Shown one piece after another: positions 17,464-25,399 of a stretch of 64,000 nt of DNA. Position 1 is the stretch's first letter; the number at the start of each line of letters is the position of its first letter. Made by a program: the position numbers and the translations under genes. This DNA is from Nitrosomonadales bacterium (GTDB lineage Bacteria > Pseudomonadota > Gammaproteobacteria > Burkholderiales > Gallionellaceae). The notes beneath the pieces were generated by a model. The model did no database searches. It worked only from the letters and a program-made list of their open reading frames with translations, and was not told the DNA's origin. Where the stretch lies: assembly GCA_023259055.1 (NCBI GenBank), contig JAHFQZ010000005.1:186001-250000 (forward strand), given 5' to 3'.

Positions 17464-18319
17464 GAACTATGCCTGTAATGATTAATAGATAAAGGAAAGG
17501 CACGTGAACCACGTGCCATAGCGCAAAAAGGCGAACCCAAGTCGCATAGGTGGCGGCGCTGCAAACCGCTTCCACATAGGCAAAAATTCGTTCAGACGCC
17601 AATTTCTTTTGGGCAACCAACTCTTCATGAGGCCAGTTTTTTTCACGCCCGATTTGATCGAGGGCTTGCCAAGCTTCTTTCTGAACTGCACGCGCAAGAC
17701 TATGTCCGCGCATACGCAAGGTCATAAAGCGCCAGCTGCGCGCCAAAGTGCCATCCAATTTGCTTACGGAATAAGAATGGAAGTTTTCAAGCTTTTCTTC
17801 AATGCCCCGGGCAATGCTTAATATGCTTTGCACACTTTCGGCGCTTTCATTCAACTGTTGCTCCGCTTCGGCCAATGTTGTCTGGCGGCCATAAAGGCCT
17901 TGGTGAATGTGCCGGTAAACATAACGTCCGACCAATCCGCTGCCTGCCACCAACAACATCGAGTAGAGCGCGATACGGCTATTCAATGAGCCGATTTTGA
18001 AGGTGGTATGAAATATCACCAAAAGGGGGCCTAAAACCCCAAGAATCATATGGAATGCGAAGTAGTGGCGTACTGGCCCCACATTCTTCATGAATCCCAC
18101 ACGTTTACGTAAAGAGTAAACCAGCAGCACTAACATCATGCTACCGCCAACCAGGCCCAGATTGTAGCCAATCGTGTCACCTGCTTTATATGGTCTTTCT
18201 GTTGCCACAAACCATGCAAGCGCGACTGTAATGACAGTCAACACCCAGACAGTGGCGTGCCACAATACGTTCAAGGTATTGTCTAGAAAGCTGACATCGG
18301 ATTTTTGTTGAGTGTTCAT
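17435..18319 (-). CDS. Inner-membrane protein, predicted di-heme cytochrome b
   Basis: 294 residues with about five membrane segments (about 20-38, 52-70, 86-106, 115-135 and 265-292) and a soluble, charged loop of about 120 residues between the last two. Histidines His90 and His104 lie 14 apart in one helix (FAFH...FHTTF), and His272 and His286 lie 14 apart in the last helix (VVHVP...GIVH). Two such pairs are the hallmark of bis-His di-heme b four-helix bundles in cytochrome bc1 and ferric reductase families. It is the first gene of the cytochrome operon and overlaps the 27-heme gene by 29 bp. I infer that it exchanges electrons with the quinone pool. No annotated family is recognised with certainty. 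Confidence 0.75.
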   Translation of the reverse strand: MNTQQKSDVSFLDNTLNVLWHATVWVLTVITVALAWFVATERPYKAGDTIGYNLGLVGGSMMLVLLVYSLRKRVGFMKNVGPVRHYFAFHMILGVLGPLLVIFHTTFKIGSLNSRIALYSMLLVAGSGLVGRYVYRHIHQGLYGRQTTLAEAEQQLNESAESVQSILSIARGIEEKLENFHSYSVSKLDGTLARSWRFMTLRMRGHSLARAVQKEAWQALDQIGREKNWPHEELVAQKKLASERIFAYVEAVCSAATYATWVRLFALWHVVHVPFLYLLIITGIVHVIAVNFMY

Positions 18320-18379
18320 GCAGTGTTAATTTCCATGTAATTATTTATGGGCTTGTTGCAAGCGAAAGAATTAAGTGAA

Positions 18380-18395
18380 TGTGACAGACATACAT
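18380..18395. promoter_or_regulatory. CRP-type operator candidate before the cytochrome operon
   Basis: TGTGACAGACATACAT, that is TGTGA-N6-TACAT, 61-76 bp before the start codon of the membrane-protein gene. It fits the binding rule expected for the adjacent CRP-family regulator, whose recognition helix has the SRExVxR pattern. Confidence 0.45.
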
Positions 18396-18521
18396 TGCTC
18401 AAGTTCAACTTGCTGCTCCAGAATTTACTGTTTTGCCAAGTAGCCATGCCAGCCCACTCTGATCGGAACAGAATTTACGCGTTTTGCGTCCTCGTATCTA
18501 TGACGGATCGCACAGCCGCAA

Positions 18522-18536
18522 TGTGACATATTCACA
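18522..18536. promoter_or_regulatory. Second CRP-type palindrome upstream of the cytochrome operon
   Basis: TGTGACATATTCACA: both half-sites TGTGA and TCACA are perfect but the spacer is 5 rather than 6 bp. It lies about 205 bp before the operon start and 40 bp after the regulator stop codon. The wider palindrome is AATGTGA/TCACATT. Confidence 0.5.
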
Positions 18537-18576
18537 TTCGACGGTGATCCGGGGAGCGAGAGCGTTCATGTCGGCA

Positions 18577-19221
18577 TCAGTGCTCCGGAAGTTCCTTGTG
18601 CACTATGATTCGCCTGTTCTCTACGGAGATGTAGCCGCAGTTGGTGAGATCGGTGATGATACGGCTGACCATTTCGCGCGAAGCGCCGACGCGCGCAGCG
18701 ATTTCCTGCTGGGTCAGGCGTTCGGTGGCGAGGCGCCCGTCTTCGCACTGGGTGGACTGTTCCTCGATGAACTTCAGCAGGCGGCAATACACGCTCAAGA
18801 GCGCCAGGTTGTGCACGCTGTCCGCAAGGTTGCGCACTTTGCGAATCAGGCGCCCGATCAGATCGCGTGCAAAATCGGGATGGTGCTCGATCAGCGCCTT
18901 GACCTCGGCCTTGGGGATGACGAAGAAGCGGCATGCCTCCAAGGTCATGATGGACGCGGTACGCGGCCCGCCATCCAGCGCAACCTCACCAAAATAGTCG
19001 CCGGGGCTGATCGTGCTCAATATGAACTCCTTTCCGTCCTCGTCGCTGATGAAGACCTTGACCCGGCCAGACAGGATGACGTAGAGCGAGTCGGAAATAT
19101 CGCCGGTATGAACGATGATGCTGCCCTTGGGGTACGTTCTCACCGTACCCAGCGGGATCATTTCTTTCAGCATGCCTTCGTCGAGATTCAGGAAGGGGAT
19201 AAGGTTCTGTTGCATCACCAT
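18577..19221 (-). CDS. CRP/FNR-family transcription regulator
   Basis: 214 residues: cyclic-nucleotide-binding-like beta-roll (about 10-125, with ISPGDYFGEVALDGGPRTASIMT, which resembles the phosphate-binding cassette), dimer helix, and a C-terminal winged helix (LTQQEIAARVGASREMVSRIITDL, about 165-188). The recognition helix keeps the Arg-Glu-x3-Arg residues that read TGTGA in E. coli CRP. The N-terminus has no cysteine cluster, so it is not an FNR-type oxygen sensor; the PGDYFGE...RTAS cassette suggests nucleotide binding. It precedes the cytochrome operon on the same strand and is divergent from the Fe-S flavoprotein gene, so both may be targets. A second possible start codon is two residues in. 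Confidence 0.9.
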   Translation of the reverse strand: MVMQQNLIPFLNLDEGMLKEMIPLGTVRTYPKGSIIVHTGDISDSLYVILSGRVKVFISDEDGKEFILSTISPGDYFGEVALDGGPRTASIMTLEACRFFVIPKAEVKALIEHHPDFARDLIGRLIRKVRNLADSVHNLALLSVYCRLLKFIEEQSTQCEDGRLATERLTQQEIAARVGASREMVSRIITDLTNCGYISVENRRIIVHKELPEH

Positions 19222-19606
19222 GGGGCTATTTTTTATGAATCTTGGAGGTTTTTTTGCCCGGCACGCTGGGAGCGGCGTAGACGGCTAGTTCGCCAAGGTT
19301 CCATTCGGCCCCTCTCAAAACGTGCTTTCCCTGATAGCTGACACTGCGATTAGTTCTCATACTTGATTTACCGAGGCACAAAAAAACAGCAGGGGTTAGT
19401 TAATTTGAAAAATTCAAAAAGACCCGCTCTTCAGCCAATACTAAATACATTGTGTTTATGATACAGCACGAACTGATGCCGGGGATACTGATGCCGGGGT
19501 TGCAAAACGAAGTGGGCGTGCTATGAGCGAAATAGTAGCGCTAACTTCTTATTTACACTAAGATTAGCGAGTCCAAATTCTTGTTGCAAAAACAACACAA
19601 AATCAA
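19222..19606. other. Divergent intergenic region between regulator and Fe-S flavoprotein
   Basis: 385 bp with no gene seen. It holds two directly repeated 13-bp copies of ACTGATGCCGGGG at 19472 and 19487 (period 15 bp) and a weak CRP-like sequence TGTGT-N6-TACAG at 19451-19466. Promoters for both flanking genes must be here. Neither gene has a strong Shine-Dalgarno. Confidence 0.4.
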
Positions 19607-20902
19607 ATGCACGAATTACTTATTTACGCGATTTATCTGATACCGCTGGTTATTCTGATAATTATTTTCAGGAGGAAAAACCGCAAACGCTCAACCGAAG
19701 CTCAAGCTGAATGGCAGGAGGCAATAGCTGCGGGTCTTACTGAGCCGCCATCGCTGCATCCTTATATTGATCCAGCTATCTGTATCGGTGCCGTGTCGTG
19801 CGCGAAAGAATGCCCTGAAAAAGCCATCGGGATTATCGATCACAAGGGGTATTTTATCAATCCGTCTGTCTGCATTGGTCACGGCGCCTGCGCTGCGGTA
19901 TGCCCGTCCGGTGCAATCCGCCTTGTATTCGGTACTGAGAAACGCGGAATCGACATTCCCTTTGTCAGTTCTAATTTTGAAACCAACATCGAGGGCTTGT
20001 TTATCGCCGGCGAACTTGGCGGCATGGGGCTGATCCGCAAGGCTGTGGAACAGGGCAAGCAGGCCATTTCAAACATCAAAAAACGGCGTGTCGCCGGTAC
20101 AGACTACGACGTAATCATCATTGGAGCGGGGCCGGCTGGCATTTCAGCCACTCTGGGGGCACAGGAAGCCGGCCTGCGTTATCTTACCCTTGAGCAAGAG
20201 GATGCAATCGGCGGGACTGCGCTTCATTACCCCCGCCAAAAAATCGTGATGACTGCACCGATGACCCTGCCACAAATCGGAATCATAAAATTAACCGAGA
20301 TCAGCAAGGAGGCGCTGATCGAATTGTGGACAGATGTGGCCAATAAAACCGGTATCAAGATTAATTTCAACGAGCGCATGGACTCGCTTCGCCATGAAAA
20401 CGGGAAGTTCATCGTCACAACACCCAAGGGACAATACAAAACCGGAAGCGTACTTCTCGCTGTTGGACGTCGCGGTACACCCCGCAAGCTGGAGGTTTCC
20501 GGGGAAGAGTTGGCGAAAGTGTGCTATCGCCTGGTAGATTCAAGCCAGTATCAAGGAAAACATGCTCTGGTTGTCGGTGGCGGAGATTCTGCTCTTGAGG
20601 CAGCGCTTTCTTTGGCTGATGAGCCTGGTACGACAGTGACTCTGATACATCGCAGTGAAGTTTTCACCGGCGCAAAGCCGAAAAATCGCGAACGCATCAA
20701 AGCTGCGGAGCAGGGTGGTCGAATTAAAGTCTTGATGAAATCAAAGGTAATTAAAATTACCAACGACCGCGTCCAATTGGATATTAACGGTCAACCTATG
20801 GAAATCCCCAATGATGTTGTCATCGTCTGTGCTGGCGGCACTTTACCTATTCCAATGCTAAAAGAAATTGGCATACGGGTTGAAACGCGTTACGGTACTT
20901 AG
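19607..20902 (+). CDS. Membrane-anchored Fe-S / FAD-dependent NAD(P) oxidoreductase (thioredoxin-reductase-like)
   Basis: 431 residues. One N-terminal membrane segment (about 4-21) with a basic cytoplasmic flank, then a ferredoxin-like part with C59-x5-C65-x3-C69-P and C89-x5-C95-x3-C99-P, and a two-dinucleotide-domain flavoprotein (FAD site DYDVIIIGAGPAGIS at about 169; NAD(P) site ALVVGGGDSALEAA at about 308). The usual second cysteine of each cluster motif is replaced (Ala62 and His92), so the clusters are atypical. The TrxR redox CXXC is absent. It probably passes electrons between NAD(P)H and a membrane or periplasmic partner. The divergent layout with the regulator of the cytochrome cluster suggests a role in the same electron-transfer chain, perhaps reverse electron flow to NAD; that is inference. 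Confidence 0.8.
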   Translation: MHELLIYAIYLIPLVILIIIFRRKNRKRSTEAQAEWQEAIAAGLTEPPSLHPYIDPAICIGAVSCAKECPEKAIGIIDHKGYFINPSVCIGHGACAAVCPSGAIRLVFGTEKRGIDIPFVSSNFETNIEGLFIAGELGGMGLIRKAVEQGKQAISNIKKRRVAGTDYDVIIIGAGPAGISATLGAQEAGLRYLTLEQEDAIGGTALHYPRQKIVMTAPMTLPQIGIIKLTEISKEALIELWTDVANKTGIKINFNERMDSLRHENGKFIVTTPKGQYKTGSVLLAVGRRGTPRKLEVSGEELAKVCYRLVDSSQYQGKHALVVGGGDSALEAALSLADEPGTTVTLIHRSEVFTGAKPKNRERIKAAEQGGRIKVLMKSKVIKITNDRVQLDINGQPMEIPNDVVIVCAGGTLPIPMLKEIGIRVETRYGT

Positions 20903-21011
20903 GCTGTTTCAATAGCTCGCAGCCTTGCGTCTGTCGGGTCATTGGCAGAGCAAAATAAATGGCACATTGAGAAGTTGAATCTGCCATTTCAATTTGCTCG
21001 AAACGATATCT

Positions 21012-24000
21012 TTAGTCGTCGCCAGCAAGTTTGAGGGGACCACTTCCCGAAAAGCGATCAAGGTAAAGGTAGATCACCGGCGTGATAAAAAGCGTGATCA
21101 CCTGTGAGAACAATAATCCTCCGACTACAGCGAGACCCAGCGGTTGGCGCAGTTCTGCGCCTGCGCCCATACCAAGGGCGATAGGCATTGCGCCCATCAG
21201 TGCTGCCAAAGTGGTCATCATGATCGGGCGGAAGCGCAGCAGGCATGCAGTGCGGATCGCTTCACGCGGCGCCATTCCGCCATTGCGCTGCGCATCCAGT
21301 GCAAAGTCGATCATCATGATGGCATTTTTCTTGACGATGCCGATCAGCATCAGGATGCCGATCATGGCGATGATCGAAAGATCCATGTTGAACAGCCACA
21401 ACATTACCAGTGCTCCAATCGCAGCAGAGGGCAGTCCGGAAAGAATGGTGATCGGATGGATGTAACTCTCGTATAGCACGCCAAGCAGCACATAGATCAC
21501 CAGCAGCGCGGCGGCGATCAGCACCACCTGGCTTGATTGGGAAGATTGGAATGCTGCCGCGTCGCCGCCGTAGCTGGTGAGAATGCTCACCGGCATAATG
21601 AGTTCGCGTTTGAATTGCTCGATGCGACTGGATGCATCGCCCAGTGATGCACCTGGGGCAAGATTGAAGGAAACCGTCACCGCCACAAGCTGTCCTGCGT
21701 GATTGATCGAGATTGGCCCCACTTCGCGTTCGACGGTTGAAACGCTTGATAATGGAACCAGCGTACCGTTTTTGGCGCGCACATATATTTTGTCAAAGGC
21801 ACGCTCGTCGGCACGATCCTCTGCGGTGACCTGCATAATGACCTGGTAACTGTCGCTTGAAGTATAGATCGTCGAGACCTGACGCTCGCCAAAAGCACTG
21901 TAGAGCGCGGAACGGATGTCAGCGATCTGCACGCCCAGCAAGTTGGTCTTGTCGCGGTTAATATTGATTCGTGCCTGCAAGCCTTTCAGTTGCGAATCGC
22001 TGGTGACATCGCGGAAGATTGTTTCCTCGCGCATGCGTGACATCAGGCCATCTGACGCCGCGCGCAGTTCTTCAGCGCGTACGCTGCGCAGGATGTATTG
22101 ATAGCGGCTCTTGCTGACATTACCACCTAGCCTGAGGTTCTGGATGGGGTTCATGAAAACGTTGACACCGGGGATGGCGCGCACGTCACGGCGCAACTCC
22201 TCAATTACCTTGTCTATGGGCAGGCGCTCGCCTTGCGGCTTGAGGCTCATAAACAGGCGTCCGCTGTTGCTGCTGCTGGCGTTGACAATGAGTGTATCAA
22301 CGGCGGGATTGGCACGGATCACGTTACCCGTGCGCTGCAACAATTCGGCCATGGCGGGAAAGGAAATATCCTCGACCGCCTCCACTGTGATCAGTGCCTG
22401 ACCGATATCTTCATTGGGGAAAAAACCTTTGGGCAAGGCCACGAACAGCGCGAAGGTAACAATCAGGGTACTGACCGCGATTCCAAGTACCAAGCGGTTG
22501 TGACGCAATGACCAGTCGAGCGCGCGTTCGTAGGATTCCAGTACTTGGGCGAATCCACGCTCAAACCATGCGGTCCATTTCATGCTTCGTCCTTCGGTTT
22601 CATGATGGCCCAAGTAACGGCTGGCCAGCATTGGGATCAGCGTGAGCGACACCGCCGCCGACACCAGCACGGCGACCCCCACCACGACGGCGAATTCATG
22701 GAACAGCAGCCCGATCACGCCGGGCATGAAGAAGATCGGAATGAACACCGCGACCAGCGAAATGGAAATGGAAATGATGGTGAAACTCATTTCCTTCGAC
22801 CCATGCAGCGCGGCCTGCAGCGGCGTCATACCATTCTCGACGTGGCGCACAATGTTTTCAAGCATCACGATGGCGTCATCCACCACCAATCCGACCGCAA
22901 GAGTAATGGCGAGCAGCGATATGTTGTCCAGGCTGTAGCCGAAGGCATCCATCAGCGCTACCGTTCCCAACAGCGAAATCGGCAGCGACAGCGCCGGAAT
23001 GAAGGTGGCGGTAGCCTTGCGCAGGAACAGGAACATCACCAGCAAGACGAGGACGATGGTGATTGCCAGCGTGATTTGTACATCGTGGATTGCATTGCGG
23101 ATTGACACTGAGCGGTCATTGCGCAGTTTGAGTTGAACCGACGACGGCATCTGGGCAATGAGCCGGGGCATTGCCGCCTTGATCGCATCCACCGTTGACA
23201 CGGTATTTGCGCCTGGCTGGCGCTGCACCGAAAGTGTGATGGCGCGTTCGCCGTTGGCCCAGCTTGCCGTCTTCACCGATTCTACGCTGTCTTCGATCAC
23301 CGCGACCTCGGAGAGCCGCACCGGGCTGCCACTCGGAGCGGTAGCCACAATCAGGTTGGCAAACGCGGCGGCATTGCCGAGCTGGCGGTTAGCCTGGATG
23401 ATGAGCGTCTGGCGCGGCCCGTCGAGCGTGCCGACCGGTGAATTGGCATTGGCGCTATTCAAAGCATTGGCAATGTCATTAACGGTCAGGTTTCGTGCCG
23501 CGAGCGCCTCCGGTTTCACGAGCACCCTCACGGCATATTTTTTCTGCCCGTTGATGTTTACCTGCGCTACGCCGGGAAGGGTGGAAAGCGTCGGCGAAAT
23601 AAGGTTGCTGGCAAAACTGTTCAGATCCGAAAGCGGCATCGAGGGCGATGTCAGGGAAAGAAAAATGACCGGCGCGTCGGCGGGATTAACCTTTTGATAG
23701 GACGGCGGCGTGGTCATTTCCGTCGGCAGCGAACGCTGTGCGCGCAGCAACGCCGCCTGCACATCGATGGAGGCGCTGTCGATATTGCGGCCCTGATCGA
23801 ATTCCAGCGTGATCGAGGTATTGCCCAGCGTACTCGTCGAACTGATGACGGCCAAGCCGGAAATGGTGGAGAACTGGCGCTCGAGTGGCGTGGCCACCGA
23901 AGAAGCCATGGTTTCCGGACTGGCACCGGGAAGCGTTGCGTTGACCGAGATGGTGGGCGTGTCGTAACTCGGCAGTGCGGCAATAGGTATACTGCCGTAG

Positions 24001-24083
24001 GCAAAGATGCCGGCCAGCACTGCGGAGGCCGACAGCAGCACCGTCATGACCGGACGGCGGATACACAGCTCGGAAAGGTTCAT
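21012..24083 (-). CDS. RND multidrug efflux permease (MdtB/MdtC-like, HAE-1 family)
   Basis: 1023 residues with twelve predicted membrane helices and two large periplasmic loops typical of AcrB relatives. The N-terminus MNLSELCIRRPVMTVLLS and the proton-relay Asp pair in LAVGLVVDDAIVMLEN (about 395-410) and the Lys in GIVKKNAIMMIDFAL are intact. It exports small molecules by proton antiport with a periplasmic adaptor and an outer-membrane channel. Start overlaps the adaptor stop by 4 bp (ATGA). It is the last gene of a long minus-strand efflux operon. The substrate is not predictable; sequence signs favour organic compounds (HAE) over heavy metals. Confidence 0.93.
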   Translation of the reverse strand: MNLSELCIRRPVMTVLLSASAVLAGIFAYGSIPIAALPSYDTPTISVNATLPGASPETMASSVATPLERQFSTISGLAVISSTSTLGNTSITLEFDQGRNIDSASIDVQAALLRAQRSLPTEMTTPPSYQKVNPADAPVIFLSLTSPSMPLSDLNSFASNLISPTLSTLPGVAQVNINGQKKYAVRVLVKPEALAARNLTVNDIANALNSANANSPVGTLDGPRQTLIIQANRQLGNAAAFANLIVATAPSGSPVRLSEVAVIEDSVESVKTASWANGERAITLSVQRQPGANTVSTVDAIKAAMPRLIAQMPSSVQLKLRNDRSVSIRNAIHDVQITLAITIVLVLLVMFLFLRKATATFIPALSLPISLLGTVALMDAFGYSLDNISLLAITLAVGLVVDDAIVMLENIVRHVENGMTPLQAALHGSKEMSFTIISISISLVAVFIPIFFMPGVIGLLFHEFAVVVGVAVLVSAAVSLTLIPMLASRYLGHHETEGRSMKWTAWFERGFAQVLESYERALDWSLRHNRLVLGIAVSTLIVTFALFVALPKGFFPNEDIGQALITVEAVEDISFPAMAELLQRTGNVIRANPAVDTLIVNASSSNSGRLFMSLKPQGERLPIDKVIEELRRDVRAIPGVNVFMNPIQNLRLGGNVSKSRYQYILRSVRAEELRAASDGLMSRMREETIFRDVTSDSQLKGLQARININRDKTNLLGVQIADIRSALYSAFGERQVSTIYTSSDSYQVIMQVTAEDRADERAFDKIYVRAKNGTLVPLSSVSTVEREVGPISINHAGQLVAVTVSFNLAPGASLGDASSRIEQFKRELIMPVSILTSYGGDAAAFQSSQSSQVVLIAAALLVIYVLLGVLYESYIHPITILSGLPSAAIGALVMLWLFNMDLSIIAMIGILMLIGIVKKNAIMMIDFALDAQRNGGMAPREAIRTACLLRFRPIMMTTLAALMGAMPIALGMGAGAELRQPLGLAVVGGLLFSQVITLFITPVIYLYLDRFSGSGPLKLAGDD

Positions 24084-25330
24084 TGCTTGCCTGTGCTGTT
24101 GGGTTGCGCGGCAGCCTTGTCGGCGATTTTTTCTGAGGTTTTTTCCGGGGTTTTGTCACCAGCCTTGGCCTCGTTCACCACACTACCCGGCCTGAGGTTC
24201 TGTGCGCCTTCCACGACGATACGCATACCCGCTTCTACACCCTCAATCACGGCGAAACCGTCCTGGATCAAGCGCACATTGACGGGCAGCGATGTCACCT
24301 TGCGGTCATCCCCGATCACGTAAAGGAATTTTTTTTCCGGCCCGGTCTGCACCGCTTGAACGGGAACCGTAAGAACTCCAGCCAGCGTGCGCGGTGCAAG
24401 CGCCACCGTAACGAACATCCCAGGCCAGAGGCGATTATCCGCATTGGGAAACTCTGCCTTGAGTCGAATGGTTCCACTTGCAATATCCACTGCATTGTCG
24501 ATGAATACCAGTCGGCCTTTCAGTTCTGTTTGGTCGGCAAAATTTAGCTTTGCGGTTACAGATACTTTACTTTTGGCAAAGGCTTGCTGTAACCCTGCAA
24601 GCTCGCGTTCAGGCAATGTGAAGCTGACGTTAATCGGATCGATCTGCGTAATACTCACCAGCACCGCGCCACTCGCGGTCGAAGTGCCTGGCTGTACCAG
24701 ACTTCCCGGGTATACGGCAATGGCGCCCGTGCGCCCGGCAATCGGCGCTGATATCTCGTTGTAACTGCGAGCCACGCGGCTTGCCTCCAGGGAGGCCAGA
24801 TCAACTGCAAGTTGGCCTCGAAATACGTCCACCTGATTCTGCGCGGCATCAAACTCGGACTGCGAAATATATTCTTGCTGTAACAACCCGCGCAACCGTT
24901 CAAGATTCCGTTCGGCGTTCGCCAGATCGGCGCGATCCTTAACCGCCTGTGCTTCGGCCTTGCTGAGATTGGCATCCTCGGTGCGCGAATCAAGAGTGAA
25001 CAGTCGGTCTCCCTTGCGCACGAACTGTCCTTCCTTGATATGCACAGCTTTGATCGTGGCACTGATCTGTGGTCGCACATCAACCGTTTGCAGAGCTGAT
25101 ACAGTGCCGTTGGCTGTGAGCCTGACCGAGACATCGGCCTGTGTAACCAGGGAACTTACCACTTGGACTACCCCGGCTCCCTTGGGTTTTGCTGCGGAGC
25201 TGCCGGCTTGCCAGAACCAGATTCCGGTGGCCAACGCAATAAGCAGAATGGCGGCCAGCACGATTCGCTTGCGCTGCTTGTTGTGAGCCAAGGATTTTGC
25301 CGAAGATTCTGTTTTGGACATGACTTCCAT
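24080..25330 (-). CDS. RND efflux periplasmic adaptor (membrane fusion protein)
   Basis: 416 residues, N-terminal membrane anchor (about 22-40, IVLAAILLIALATGIWFW), biotinyl-lipoyl-like domain (VRPQISATIKAVHIKEGQFVRKGDRLFTLD), alpha-hairpin coiled coil (about 120-190) and beta-barrel domains. It links the RND pump encoded by the next gene to an outer-membrane channel. The C-terminal tail is Lys/Glu rich (DKTPEKTSEKIADKAA), an unusual extension. The ATG at 25330 has AAGG eight bases before it; a second ATG is three codons on. A 69-bp gap separates it from the ABC permease gene. Confidence 0.93.
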   Translation of the reverse strand: MEVMSKTESSAKSLAHNKQRKRIVLAAILLIALATGIWFWQAGSSAAKPKGAGVVQVVSSLVTQADVSVRLTANGTVSALQTVDVRPQISATIKAVHIKEGQFVRKGDRLFTLDSRTEDANLSKAEAQAVKDRADLANAERNLERLRGLLQQEYISQSEFDAAQNQVDVFRGQLAVDLASLEASRVARSYNEISAPIAGRTGAIAVYPGSLVQPGTSTASGAVLVSITQIDPINVSFTLPERELAGLQQAFAKSKVSVTAKLNFADQTELKGRLVFIDNAVDIASGTIRLKAEFPNADNRLWPGMFVTVALAPRTLAGVLTVPVQAVQTGPEKKFLYVIGDDRKVTSLPVNVRLIQDGFAVIEGVEAGMRIVVEGAQNLRPGSVVNEAKAGDKTPEKTSEKIADKAAAQPNSTGKQ

Positions 25331-25399
25331 TTAAAAAACCTTATCTGGATCTATTATTAATCTGTGGATTGATGCGCATGAATTATTTTTAAACGCGTT

